12,666 nucleotides of DNA from Thermoprotei archaeon (GTDB taxonomy: Archaea > Thermoproteota > Thermoprotei > Thermofilales > Thermofilaceae), in the NCBI GenBank assembly GCA_003649495.1, contig QMRZ01000032.1, forward strand, positions 1 through 12,666. Direction: 5' to 3'. Both the position numbers and the translations under genes were made by a program. Within the stretch, counting starts at the first letter, position 1, and each line of letters begins with the position of its first letter. Below are positions 6,993 through 12,666 of this stretch, piece by piece. A model generated the notes under the pieces. That model did no database searches. It was not told the DNA's origin and worked only from the letters and a program-made list of their open reading frames with translations.

Positions 6993-8754
6993 CCAGCTTG
7001 ACCCCGTGTTTCTCGGCTAGCTTCTCTAAGGCCTCATTCAGCCTGGCCGCCGCCTCCTTTACAGCCTCTAAGCCCCTCTCATCCTCCTTAACCCTCATGA
7101 GCTCGTACACCTCCCTCAGCGCTACTAACTCATCAACGGGCACGCCATGCCTTATCAGCATATACGCCTTATCGTAGAAGTCCATCATCGTCTTCAACAT
7201 CAAGTACTGCTTCTCGGGCCTGCAGAAGAAGTCCTCACCCTCTAGCGCCACCTGCCTCAAGTAGCCCTCCCTGAGCACCTCAGAGGCTAGCAGTATGAGG
7301 CGCTGGTCGTCGGGCAGCATCCCCTCCCCAACTATGTTGGCTATGGCCTCTATCTCCGAGGCCACGGTGAGCAGCCTTAGGGCCCTCCGCCTGTACTTCG
7401 AGAAGCCTGGGAACTTCTCCTCCCACCACTTCTCCACGGCCGCTGCATACTGGCTGAAGCTCTTGAGCCAATTTATAGCGGGGAAGTGGCGCCTGTAAGC
7501 CAGCTCGGGGTCCAGTGCCCACATTGCACCGACGAAGCGTAGGGTGTGAACGGTCACTGGCTCGTTGAAGTCGCCGCCAGGCGGCGAGACGGCGGCAATT
7601 ACCGTCGCCGAGCCCTCCCTCTCCGGCCTACCCAGAGCCACGACCCTCCCAGCCCTCTCATACAGCTCAGCTAGCCTATCCGGGAGGTAGGCTGGGAATC
7701 CCTCCTCTACCGGCATCTCCTCCAGCCTTGTTGCAACCTCCCTTATCGCCTCAGCCCACCTCGAGCTCGAGTCAGCTATCATTAAGACATTATACCCCTG
7801 ATCCCTATAGTACTCGGCTATGGTTATCCCCAAGTAAACACTAGCCTCCCTGGCTAGCACTGGCATGTTACTGGTGTTGGCGATGAGTATTGAGCGCTCC
7901 ATTAGGGGCCTTCCCGTCCTGGGATCAGTGAGGCGTGGAAACTCTGTCAACAGCTCGCTCATCTCATTACCTCTCTCCCCGCAGCCGACGTAGATCACGA
8001 CGTCGGCATCGCTCCGCATGGAGATCTTGTGTAATGTCATCGTCTTCCCAGTCCCGAAGCCTCCTGGTATGCAGACAGCTCCTCCCTTAGCTACAGGGAA
8101 GAATGTGTCAATTACGCGCTGGCCGGTTATCAGGGGGACCTCAGGCGGCAGCTTCTCTCTATAAGGCCTGGGCAGCCTGACGGGCCACTCCTGCATTAGC
8201 CTGAGCTCATACCTCCTCTCCCCCCTCTCGATAACCGCTACTACATCCTCCACCGTGAAGTCGCCCTCCCACACCTCAGCTACCCTGCCCCTCAGGTCGG
8301 GTGGAACCATCACCCTATGCTCAATCACGCTGGTCTCCTGGACGAGACCTATAACGTCCCCCCCTGAGACCTCCTCCCCCCTCTTGACTAGAGGCCTGAA
8401 ATGCCACTTCCTATGCCTATCCAGGGCATTGACCCTCAAGCCTCTACCTATGAAGGGGCCAGAGAGCTCGTATAGAGTCTTAAGCGGCCTCTCAAGCCCG
8501 TCGAATATAGATGAGAGGAGCCCTGGCCCCAGCTCAGCTACAAGTCGCTTACCAGTAGGGTATATCGGCTCTCCAGGCTTAACTCCACTCGTTGACTCGT
8601 ATACCTGAACGATGAAGCGCTCCCTCTCAACCTCGACCACCTCCCCCAGGAGCCTCTCCTCGCCCACCTCGACTACCTCTCCTAACTGGATATCCGGCAC
8701 GCCGCTACCTATCACAACAGGCCCCCTGATGAGGTCTATAACGCCCTTCCTCAA
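6976..8754 (-). CDS. atpA: A-type ATP synthase catalytic subunit A
   Basis: This is the catalytic subunit that makes or hydrolyses ATP. At 592 residues it has normal length and carries no intein at the P-loop, where some archaeal homologues have one. In order: an N-terminal barrel (IRGPVVIGSGVP), the long non-homologous insert specific to A subunits (about residues 95-200), the P-loop G231-T238, YVGCGERGNEM with the catalytic glutamate, VLMIADSSSRWAEA (Walker B region), SPPGGDFNEPVT, and a helical C-terminal domain. The P-loop reads GGFGTGKT rather than the usual archaeal GPFGSGKT; the catalytic lysine (K237) and threonine (T238) are kept. Translation starts at a TTG overlapping the atpE stop (TTGA), which gives exactly the family N-terminus. 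The end overlaps atpB by 17 bases. Confidence 0.97.
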   Translation of the reverse strand: MRKGVIDLIRGPVVIGSGVPDIQLGEVVEVGEERLLGEVVEVERERFIVQVYESTSGVKPGEPIYPTGKRLVAELGPGLLSSIFDGLERPLKTLYELSGPFIGRGLRVNALDRHRKWHFRPLVKRGEEVSGGDVIGLVQETSVIEHRVMVPPDLRGRVAEVWEGDFTVEDVVAVIERGERRYELRLMQEWPVRLPRPYREKLPPEVPLITGQRVIDTFFPVAKGGAVCIPGGFGTGKTMTLHKISMRSDADVVIYVGCGERGNEMSELLTEFPRLTDPRTGRPLMERSILIANTSNMPVLAREASVYLGITIAEYYRDQGYNVLMIADSSSRWAEAIREVATRLEEMPVEEGFPAYLPDRLAELYERAGRVVALGRPEREGSATVIAAVSPPGGDFNEPVTVHTLRFVGAMWALDPELAYRRHFPAINWLKSFSQYAAAVEKWWEEKFPGFSKYRRRALRLLTVASEIEAIANIVGEGMLPDDQRLILLASEVLREGYLRQVALEGEDFFCRPEKQYLMLKTMMDFYDKAYMLIRHGVPVDELVALREVYELMRVKEDERGLEAVKEAAARLNEALEKLAEKHGVKLGGSSG

Positions 8755-9281
8755 GGCTCGCCACCCATCAATATCCTCAGGACCTCCCCGGCCAGCATAT
8801 TCTTTACGTGCTCGAGCCTCGCCTCAAGCGAGTTGTTATATATCACGCGCCCATCAGCAGATAATATCACTGCTCCACCCATCACGTCTACGGCTTCCTC
8901 GCCTAGGTGCAGCTTTAAAGAGCGACCCCTCCTCCTCGCCTCTTCCTCAATTGAGGGCAGCATGCTGCCAGCCAGATTCCAGTCCCGCTTATTCACGAGC
9001 ACTACGAACTCGCCCTCGCCTAGGGCCTCTAGAGCCTCTACTATGAGATCCCTGAGGACCCTAGCGTACTCCTCTCTACTCCTCTCGACGAACTCCCTCA
9101 ACCTGGCTGTAGCCTCATCGAACACCCTCTCTAGTAGCTCGTTCTTGACTTTCTGAAGCCTCGTGCTCCCCTCAAGCCTAGCTCTATGGAGCTCTAGCCT
9201 TAGTTTACGCCTGGCAGCTCTCCTGGCCTCCTCCACCCTGGCCTTCAGTATCTCCTCGGCCCTCCTCTCAGCCTCCCTCAC
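8751..9281 (-). CDS. atpE: A-type ATP synthase subunit E (peripheral stalk)
   Basis: Subunit E pairs with H in the peripheral stalk that holds the catalytic head against rotation. A long N-terminal coiled coil (to about residue 60) leads to the folded C-terminal head-binding domain with VDVMGGAVILSADGRVIYNNSLEARLE, a family hallmark. The first usable start codon is GTG at 9281, giving 176 residues. The frame is open upstream to 9399 and stays clearly coding-like (coiled coil continuing in register). Starting at 9365, next to the atpH stop, would give 204 residues, the usual family length, but no ATG, GTG or TTG exists there. The N-terminal segment is encoded by a 105-bp perfect repeat shared with atpH. 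The end overlaps atpA by 4 bases. Identity is certain; the true start is not. Confidence 0.9.
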   Translation of the reverse strand: MREAERRAEEILKARVEEARRAARRKLRLELHRARLEGSTRLQKVKNELLERVFDEATARLREFVERSREEYARVLRDLIVEALEALGEGEFVVLVNKRDWNLAGSMLPSIEEEARRRGRSLKLHLGEEAVDVMGGAVILSADGRVIYNNSLEARLEHVKNMLAGEVLRILMGGEP

Positions 9282-9329
9282 TATCTCCTCAGCCCTCCTC
9301 CTAGCCTCCTCAATTATCCTCTCAGCCTC
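9225..9329. repeat. 105-bp perfect direct repeat, copy in atpE
   Basis: The sequence is base-for-base identical to 9538-9642 (offset 313 bases). It encodes 35 residues made of three 11-residue units: AERIIEEARRR, AEEIVREAERR and AEEILKARVEE. The flanking bases differ on both sides. It spans the atpE GTG at 9281. Confidence 0.95.
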
Positions 9330-9366
9330 CCTCTGCGCAAGCCTCCTTACCTCCTCCCTCAGGACC

Positions 9367-9684
9367 TCAACGACTCTTTCCGTGGAGCACCACCTCGATC
9401 ACGTACCTGACTGCTCTCTCGAAATTCCTCTCAGCAACTTTCCTCATAGCCCTAACCTTTTCCTCGTACTCGCGCTTAATCCGCTCCACCTCCTCCCTCA
9501 GCCTGCGCTCCTCCTCCGCCTCGAGGGCCTTCTCATCGGCCTCCTCCACCCTGGCCTTCAGTATCTCCTCGGCCCTCCTCTCAGCCTCCCTCACTATCTC
9601 CTCAGCCCTCCTCCTAGCCTCCTCAATTATCCTCTCAGCCTCAAGCTCCTCCTCCACCAGAGGCTCGAAGTTCACCTCTCCCAC
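9367..9684 (-). CDS. atpH: A-type ATP synthase subunit H (peripheral stalk, G-like)
   Basis: Subunit H (equivalent to V-ATPase G) is the partner of E in the peripheral stalk, a right-handed coiled coil. The 105-residue protein is almost wholly Glu/Arg/Ala-rich helix, with 11-residue spacing between residues about 15 and 48, as known for this stalk. The length matches archaeal H proteins (about 100-110). Residues 14-48 are identical to the N-terminal coil of the adjacent atpE. The start used is GTG 9684, overlapping the end of atpF by 13 bases; a second GTG at 9675 forms a GTGA overlap with the atpF stop and is equally possible. Its own stop is followed by the problematic start of atpE. Confidence 0.85.
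   Translation of the reverse strand: MGEVNFEPLVEEELEAERIIEEARRRAEEIVREAERRAEEILKARVEEADEKALEAEEERRLREEVERIKREYEEKVRAMRKVAERNFERAVRYVIEVVLHGKSR
9538..9642. repeat. 105-bp perfect direct repeat, copy in atpH
   Basis: Identical to 9225-9329. Both copies are read in the same codon phase relative to the repeat, although the two genes lie in different absolute frames because the 313-base offset is not a multiple of three. Confidence 0.95.
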
Positions 9685-9986
9685 TTCAGCCTCACCCCCA
9701 GCGACCTGGAGACCATATCTCTCAGCCTCTCAAGCCGTGAACTCCTCATCTGGGTAAATGAAGGGAGGACTACTAGGAGGGGTCTCCCCTCTCTAGATTC
9801 GCGTTTAAGACCCTTCCTCACAAGCTCCTCAAGATCTTCATCCACGATCACGACATCGTAGGAAGCGAGCAACGCCCTCAGCTTCTCCTCCTCTCCCTCA
9901 TCGATGACGTAGCAGTCTATGCCTGCAAGCTCGAAGACCCTGGCCGACTCGCTCCTGGAGACTATAGCTACTGAGGACCTCGCCAT
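9672..9986 (-). CDS. atpF: A-type ATP synthase subunit F (central stalk)
   Basis: Subunit F binds subunit D in the central stalk and helps regulate activity. The 104-residue protein has the CheY-like alternating alpha/beta pattern of the family: an initial strand SVAIVSRS, then FELAGIDCYVIDE, a helix, the strand DVVIVDEDL, and the strand PLLVVLPSF before a C-terminal helix. Sequence conservation in F is low, so the call rests on length, fold pattern and its place in the operon. It is the first gene of the F-H-E-A-B-D-C unit and the only one starting with ATG. No Shine-Dalgarno precedes the ATG, and a TATA element sits about 33 bases upstream, so a leaderless or nearly leaderless mRNA is likely. 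Its end overlaps atpH. Confidence 0.88.
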   Translation of the reverse strand: MARSSVAIVSRSESARVFELAGIDCYVIDEGEEEKLRALLASYDVVIVDEDLEELVRKGLKRESREGRPLLVVLPSFTQMRSSRLERLRDMVSRSLGVRLKWER

Positions 9987-10016
9987 CTAAATCCCGGGGA
10001 CATGGAGTGTGAGGAG

Positions 10017-10022
10017 ATATAT
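10017..10022 (-). promoter_or_regulatory. TATA box for the atpF-H-E-A-B-D-C operon
   Basis: ATATAT on the minus strand, centred about 33 bases before the atpF ATG, predicts a transcript with only a few bases of leader. It lies in the 38-base gap after the radical SAM gene and almost abuts its stop codon. Read-through from the upstream operon is also possible because no terminator is visible. Confidence 0.5.
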
Positions 10023-10024
10023 CC

Positions 10025-11578
10025 TTACTGGTTTGAGGCCTCCACTACGCTCACAGCTCTTCCGCGCTTGGCACTCTCTAATCCCCGCTCCTCTAATTGC
10101 CGCTCGACCTTACGCGCCTTCCTCTTGACGTAGGCTAGGAACAGCCTGAGGAGGAGCTTCACTGGCTCATAGCGTAGACCTCTAAAGTACATCCTAGATA
10201 CCATGTCCTCGCCCCACCTCACCGAGTGCCATAAGCACTTCCTGAGTATCTCAACGTGAAGCTCATTTATCTGCTCCCTCAAGAACCACCTCCTATCCCT
10301 CAAGACACCCAGTGGGACGAAGAACATCGGGACTATGAGGCTCCTATACTCCTTCAACCTGTCCAGCAGCTCTAGCGTAGCTACTAAGTCCTCCTCCCTC
10401 TCCTCGGGTAAGCCTAGGATCAGGGTGGCGGCGGGCACTATCCTGTGATCGTGCATGATGGCAAAGGCGTCCTCGACAACTTCTGGCCACTTCTCAGAGG
10501 GGTATGGGGCAGCCTTGGCGGGCATGATCTTCTTAGCCAATCTCACTGACCCGGTCTCTATCCCCACCTCGACCCCTATCCAGTCCTGGTGTTCGTCGTA
10601 TATGACCTCTGTGAGCTTATCTATTAGCCTGTACTTCTCCTGAGAGTACTTCACCTCAGCCAGCGTTACGTGGCTCCAAGCCAGCGTCCCGAAGTACTTC
10701 TTCGCTAGCTTGTGGAGCTTAAGCAGGGCCTCCACATTAGGCTCTAGCCCCCTAGCCCCATACACTAGCACGTCCTCCGAGTGCAGTATACAGCTCTTCA
10801 GCCCAGCCCTCGCATTAACCTTCAGCTCCTCCTCTATCTTCTCAAGCGGGTAGTAGCGGAGGGGCCTCAGCGTAACTGAGCAGAACTTACATCCCCTGGG
10901 GCACCCCCTCATAATCTCTATCAGCCCGTTAATGCTAGCCCCCCTGATCACCGGTATCTCGTCAACACTGGGGACGTCGTCAGGGCCCACGTAGACGTAG
11001 AGGGGTAGCTCGTCGCCGTTTAACGCCTTCTCAACGAGGTCCACCACTACCTTCTCAGCCTCGCCGTCGACTATCGTGTCGACGCCGAATTCCCGCCAGT
11101 AGTCGGTCCTCCAGAGCCACTGCCACGCAGCTGGCCCTCCCACGATTATCCTCAAGCCTCTGCGCTTAGCCTCCCTGATCTCAGGCCTCCTCATCAATCT
11201 CTTGAAGCTCCTGCTATTAACGGGCTCCACGCCCGTTATAGCCCACCACTCCACGCTGGGCGAACACATGGCGAAGAAGTCGTGGTGGCCTATCATCAGC
11301 ACCTTTGCGTGCCTGAGGTGCCTAGACAGGTGATCAGGGTCTATTATGGCGGCGTTTATTCCAGCGTCCAGGAGAGCGGCCTCAATCTTCCTCAACCCGT
11401 ATGGAGCCTCGATGGGCCTGCCCCATCTATCCACTTTTAGCTTGGGGGCGCACAGCCACATCCAAAGCTTCTCAGGCATGCCGATGGGGGGACCCGTGGT
11501 GAAGAAGCCTAGGAACTCCTTGTGGTGGTGGTTGCTCATCATCGTCCTGTCACTAGTTATTATCACGTCGAGCCTCAC
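10025..11578 (-). CDS. Radical SAM protein with N-terminal B12-binding-like domain
   Basis: The 517-residue protein has the radical SAM cluster motif CPRGCKFC (C226, C230, C233; CxxxCxxC), which binds the 4Fe-4S cluster that cleaves S-adenosylmethionine. Residues 1 to about 200 look like the Rossmann-type cobalamin-binding domain found in this class (LLDAGINAAIIDPDHL, RIIVGGPAAWQW, VDTIVDGEAEKVVVDL), but the classical DxHxxG cobalamin motif is not seen. After the cluster come the family's glutamate/glycine stretches (GVEVGIETGSVRLAKKIMP, ATLILGLPEE). A His-rich NHHHKEFLGFF lies near the N-terminus. The substrate is unknown; the class includes methyltransferases and lipid- or cofactor-modifying enzymes. 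The GTG start overlaps the stop of the preceding small gene (GTGA), so it is the third member of a coupled operon with the regulator at 11771. Confidence 0.88.
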   Translation of the reverse strand: MRLDVIITSDRTMMSNHHHKEFLGFFTTGPPIGMPEKLWMWLCAPKLKVDRWGRPIEAPYGLRKIEAALLDAGINAAIIDPDHLSRHLRHAKVLMIGHHDFFAMCSPSVEWWAITGVEPVNSRSFKRLMRRPEIREAKRRGLRIIVGGPAAWQWLWRTDYWREFGVDTIVDGEAEKVVVDLVEKALNGDELPLYVYVGPDDVPSVDEIPVIRGASINGLIEIMRGCPRGCKFCSVTLRPLRYYPLEKIEEELKVNARAGLKSCILHSEDVLVYGARGLEPNVEALLKLHKLAKKYFGTLAWSHVTLAEVKYSQEKYRLIDKLTEVIYDEHQDWIGVEVGIETGSVRLAKKIMPAKAAPYPSEKWPEVVEDAFAIMHDHRIVPAATLILGLPEEREEDLVATLELLDRLKEYRSLIVPMFFVPLGVLRDRRWFLREQINELHVEILRKCLWHSVRWGEDMVSRMYFRGLRYEPVKLLLRLFLAYVKRKARKVERQLEERGLESAKRGRAVSVVEASNQ

Positions 11579-11793
11579 TCTCCCTCACCTGGCTCCCTAG
11601 CGTAGACGAATATCGTCCTGGAGATGTTTGACAGCAGGAAGTCCCTCACCCTCTCAACGGCCCTCACTCTATCATTGGCTTCCACCTCGAGCACAATCCT
11701 CCTAACATCCGGCGCCTGAGAGATGAGCCTGGTCAGCTCAGAGGGGCTTGTAGACTCGCTAAGCCTAATCCTAGCCTCCTTCACGGGCCTCAC
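11575..11793 (-). CDS. Small protein of unknown function (72 aa)
   Basis: I do not recognise this family. The 72-residue protein is predicted alpha/beta: a strand ARIRLSES, a helix SELTRLISQ, the strand RRIVLEVEAN, a helix RVRAVERVRDFLL and the strand RTIFVYARE, ending in an acidic GEGE tail. It has no cysteines, membrane segment or signal peptide. It is likely real because it is locked into an operon: its GTG start lies inside the end of the upstream regulator gene (23-base overlap), and its stop overlaps the GTG of the radical SAM gene (GTGA). A second in-frame GTG four codons downstream is a possible start. Its position suggests a partner or accessory factor of the radical SAM protein or the regulator, but that is inference. 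Confidence 0.65.
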   Translation of the reverse strand: MRPVKEARIRLSESTSPSELTRLISQAPDVRRIVLEVEANDRVRAVERVRDFLLSNISRTIFVYAREPGEGE

Positions 11794-12217
11794 CCCTGAG
11801 CTTAGTCAGGAGGATCTCGAGTTCCCTGTCAAGCAAGTGGAGCTTCGAGCTCAACGTTGAGTTCACGCGAGTCTTCAAGCTTCTTATTCTAGACCTCACC
11901 CTCTCAACAAGCTTGGCCTGCGCCTCCAGCACTAGATCCGCTATGCCCACGCTGGGGACGTAAGCTGACTCCCTCCCCCTCTCAAGCCTGTCTCCCAGGC
12001 AGTCGCGTTCGAGCATCCTCACAGCAGCTGATATCGCCGACTTGCTATACCCAGTTACCTCCGCCAGCTCTCTACCGCTTAACGGTGCCTCTGAGGCGTA
12101 GAGAGCGGCGAGCACCCTCACACAGGAGCGGGGTAGCCCGAGTGGTGCGAGCAGTTGAGAGATGCTGGCCACAGCCTCGTTAAACCCCTTACGCCTAAAC
12201 CTCGAGAAGTGACGCAT
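11771..12217 (-). CDS. Winged-helix (MarR/GbsR-like) transcription regulator
   Basis: From ATG 12217 the protein has 148 residues. Residues about 10-85 form a winged helix-turn-helix: LPRSCVRVLAALYASEAPLSGRE, then LAEVTGYSKSAISAAVRMLE as the recognition region, followed by a basic wing (DRLERGRESAYV). The C-terminal half is a charged amphipathic coiled coil, probably for dimerisation. This layout fits GbsR/MarR-type repressors in archaea. An earlier in-frame TTG at 12247 exists, but ATG 12217 is directly preceded by GGGGGTGATC, an excellent match to the 16S 3' end, and the likely TATA box would start the mRNA after the TTG. It is the first gene of the regulator-small protein-radical SAM operon and is divergent from the sugar kinase gene. 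Possible targets are its own operon and that kinase. Confidence 0.82.
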   Translation of the reverse strand: MRHFSRFRRKGFNEAVASISQLLAPLGLPRSCVRVLAALYASEAPLSGRELAEVTGYSKSAISAAVRMLERDCLGDRLERGRESAYVPSVGIADLVLEAQAKLVERVRSRIRSLKTRVNSTLSSKLHLLDRELEILLTKLRGEAREGG

Positions 12218-12227
12218 GATCACCCCC
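12218..12227 (-). promoter_or_regulatory. Ribosome binding site deciding the regulator start
   Basis: GGGGGTGATC on the minus strand immediately precedes ATG 12217 and matches the expected complement of the 16S rRNA 3' end at all but one base. It favours this ATG over TTG 12247. Confidence 0.65.
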
Positions 12228-12256
12228 TCAGATTCCACAGAGAACAATACTTCCTG

Positions 12257-12263
12257 AATTTAA
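12257..12263 (-). promoter_or_regulatory. Possible TATA box for the regulator operon
   Basis: TTAAATT on the minus strand lies about 43 bases before ATG 12217. Initiation about 26 bases downstream would give a leader near 17-19 bases that includes the strong ribosome binding site. The sequence is only a fair TATA match. Confidence 0.4.
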
Positions 12264-12278
12264 GGGTTATGCCTCGAC

Positions 12279-12296
12279 GCCTTCACTTATTAAGGC
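12279..12296. promoter_or_regulatory. Possible operator: inverted repeat over the kinase TATA region
   Basis: GCCTT and AAGGC arms (12279-12283 and 12292-12296) flank an 8-base AT-rich centre. The centre includes CTTATTA (12286-12292), a plausible TATA element about 31 bases before the kinase ATG. A dimeric regulator bound here would block initiation. The arms are short, so chance is a real alternative. Confidence 0.3.
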
Positions 12297-12319
12297 AGTG
12301 TCATAATCTCTTGCTTGGT

Positions 12320-12666
12320 ATGGCAGAACTGAAGGTAGCATGCATAGGCGAAGTGCTGGTTGACATGATACCAAGGGAGACAGGGCCTTACCGCGAGGGC
12401 GTGTGCTTCGAGGCTCACTTTGGAGGGGCACCGGCGAATGTAGCAGTGGGCGTGGCTAGGCTCGGAGTTGAGAGCGCCTTCATAGGGGCGGTGGGTGATG
12501 ATCCATTTGGGGAGATGCTGTTAGCCTTCTTAAGGAGAGAAGGGGTATATGATGGCTGGGTAGCTAGGAAGAGCGCGCGAACCAGCTTGGCATTTATAAT
12601 CGCTGAGCCAGGTGGGGAGCGCAGCTTCTTCTTCTACAGACCTCCGTGGGCCTCGACTGCTGACGC
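12320..12666 (+). CDS. PfkB/ribokinase-family sugar kinase (3' partial)
   Basis: Translation from ATG 12320 is open to the right edge (115 codons visible of an expected 300 or so). The N-terminus is characteristic: VACIGEVLVDMIP, then FGGAPANVAVGVARLG (the PfkB N-terminal signature that contacts the sugar), FIGAVGDDPFGEMLLAFLRREGV, and the start of the lid strands (TSLAFIIAEPGGERSFFFYR). The family phosphorylates sugars such as fructose, ribose or 2-keto-3-deoxygluconate with ATP. GEVLVDMIP and GGAPANVAVG look most like fructokinase-type members, but the visible part cannot fix the substrate, and the C-terminal catalytic GAGD motif lies beyond the window. No Shine-Dalgarno precedes the ATG, and a TATA-like element sits about 31 bases upstream, consistent with a leaderless mRNA. 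It diverges from the winged-helix regulator gene. Confidence 0.9.
   Translation, partial: MAELKVACIGEVLVDMIPRETGPYREGVCFEAHFGGAPANVAVGVARLGVESAFIGAVGDDPFGEMLLAFLRREGVYDGWVARKSARTSLAFIIAEPGGERSFFFYRPPWASTAD

Noticed and set aside
6976..8754. An intein in the A subunit P-loop
   Set aside because: Some archaeal and yeast homologues have one, but the loop is uninterrupted and the protein has ordinary length (592 residues).
9225..9642. The 105-bp repeats as a mobile element or CRISPR-like array
   Set aside because: There are only two copies, both fully coding and in matching codon phase, with no terminal inverted repeats, transposase or regular spacers.
9163..9861. A 232-codon plus-strand open frame, rich in Leu and Ser, across atpE, atpH and atpF
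   Set aside because: It is opposite well-supported stalk genes; the minus strand here is nearly all GAG/AGG codons, so the complement is CTC/CCT-rich and has few stops. The composition explains the open frame.
12218..12247. TTG at 12247 as the start of the winged-helix regulator
   Set aside because: The extra ten residues match no domain, the very strong ribosome binding site belongs to ATG 12217, and the TATA-like element would start the mRNA after the TTG.

Overview
The window reads as a gene-dense, moderately GC-rich archaeal genome, probably a thermophile of the Thermoproteota/Korarchaeota side. Three things point there: a complete A-type (archaeal) ATP synthase gene set, TATA-like promoters placed so that first genes are nearly leaderless, and heavy use of AGG (Arg), GAG (Glu) and ATA (Ile) codons. 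Genus-level placement is not possible from the sequence alone. There are no RNA genes, IS elements or CRISPR arrays, and the longest gap without a gene is about 100 bases.

Layout. Bases 2-967 (+) hold the C-terminal two thirds of a proton-pumping NuoM/MrpD-like membrane subunit. Bases 1010-3960 (+) hold the membrane part of the ATP synthase: atpI (stator) and atpK (rotor ring). They meet, tail to tail, a minus-strand operon (9986 down to 3957) that encodes the soluble and stalk parts in the order F-H-E-A-B-D-C. The two units share a single CTAG as their stop codons. All nine expected subunits (A, B, C, D, E, F, H, I, K) are present. Upstream of atpF on the minus strand lies a second, tightly overlapping operon: a winged-helix regulator, a 72-residue orphan and a radical SAM protein. 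The start of a PfkB-family sugar kinase (+) leaves the window at the right edge and diverges from the regulator.

The unusual biology is in the ATP synthase stator. AtpI is about 200 residues longer than usual because its cytoplasmic coiled-coil plus globular-lobe unit is duplicated in tandem. The genes for peripheral-stalk subunits H and E share a perfect 105-bp direct repeat that encodes the same 35 residues, which form three 11-residue (hendecad) coiled-coil repeats. AtpE also lacks any ATG/GTG/TTG start where its family length and the other gene junctions predict one. Because the AtpI cytoplasmic lobes are known to hold the E/H stalks, these changes may be linked as a remodelled stator. 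That link is inference.
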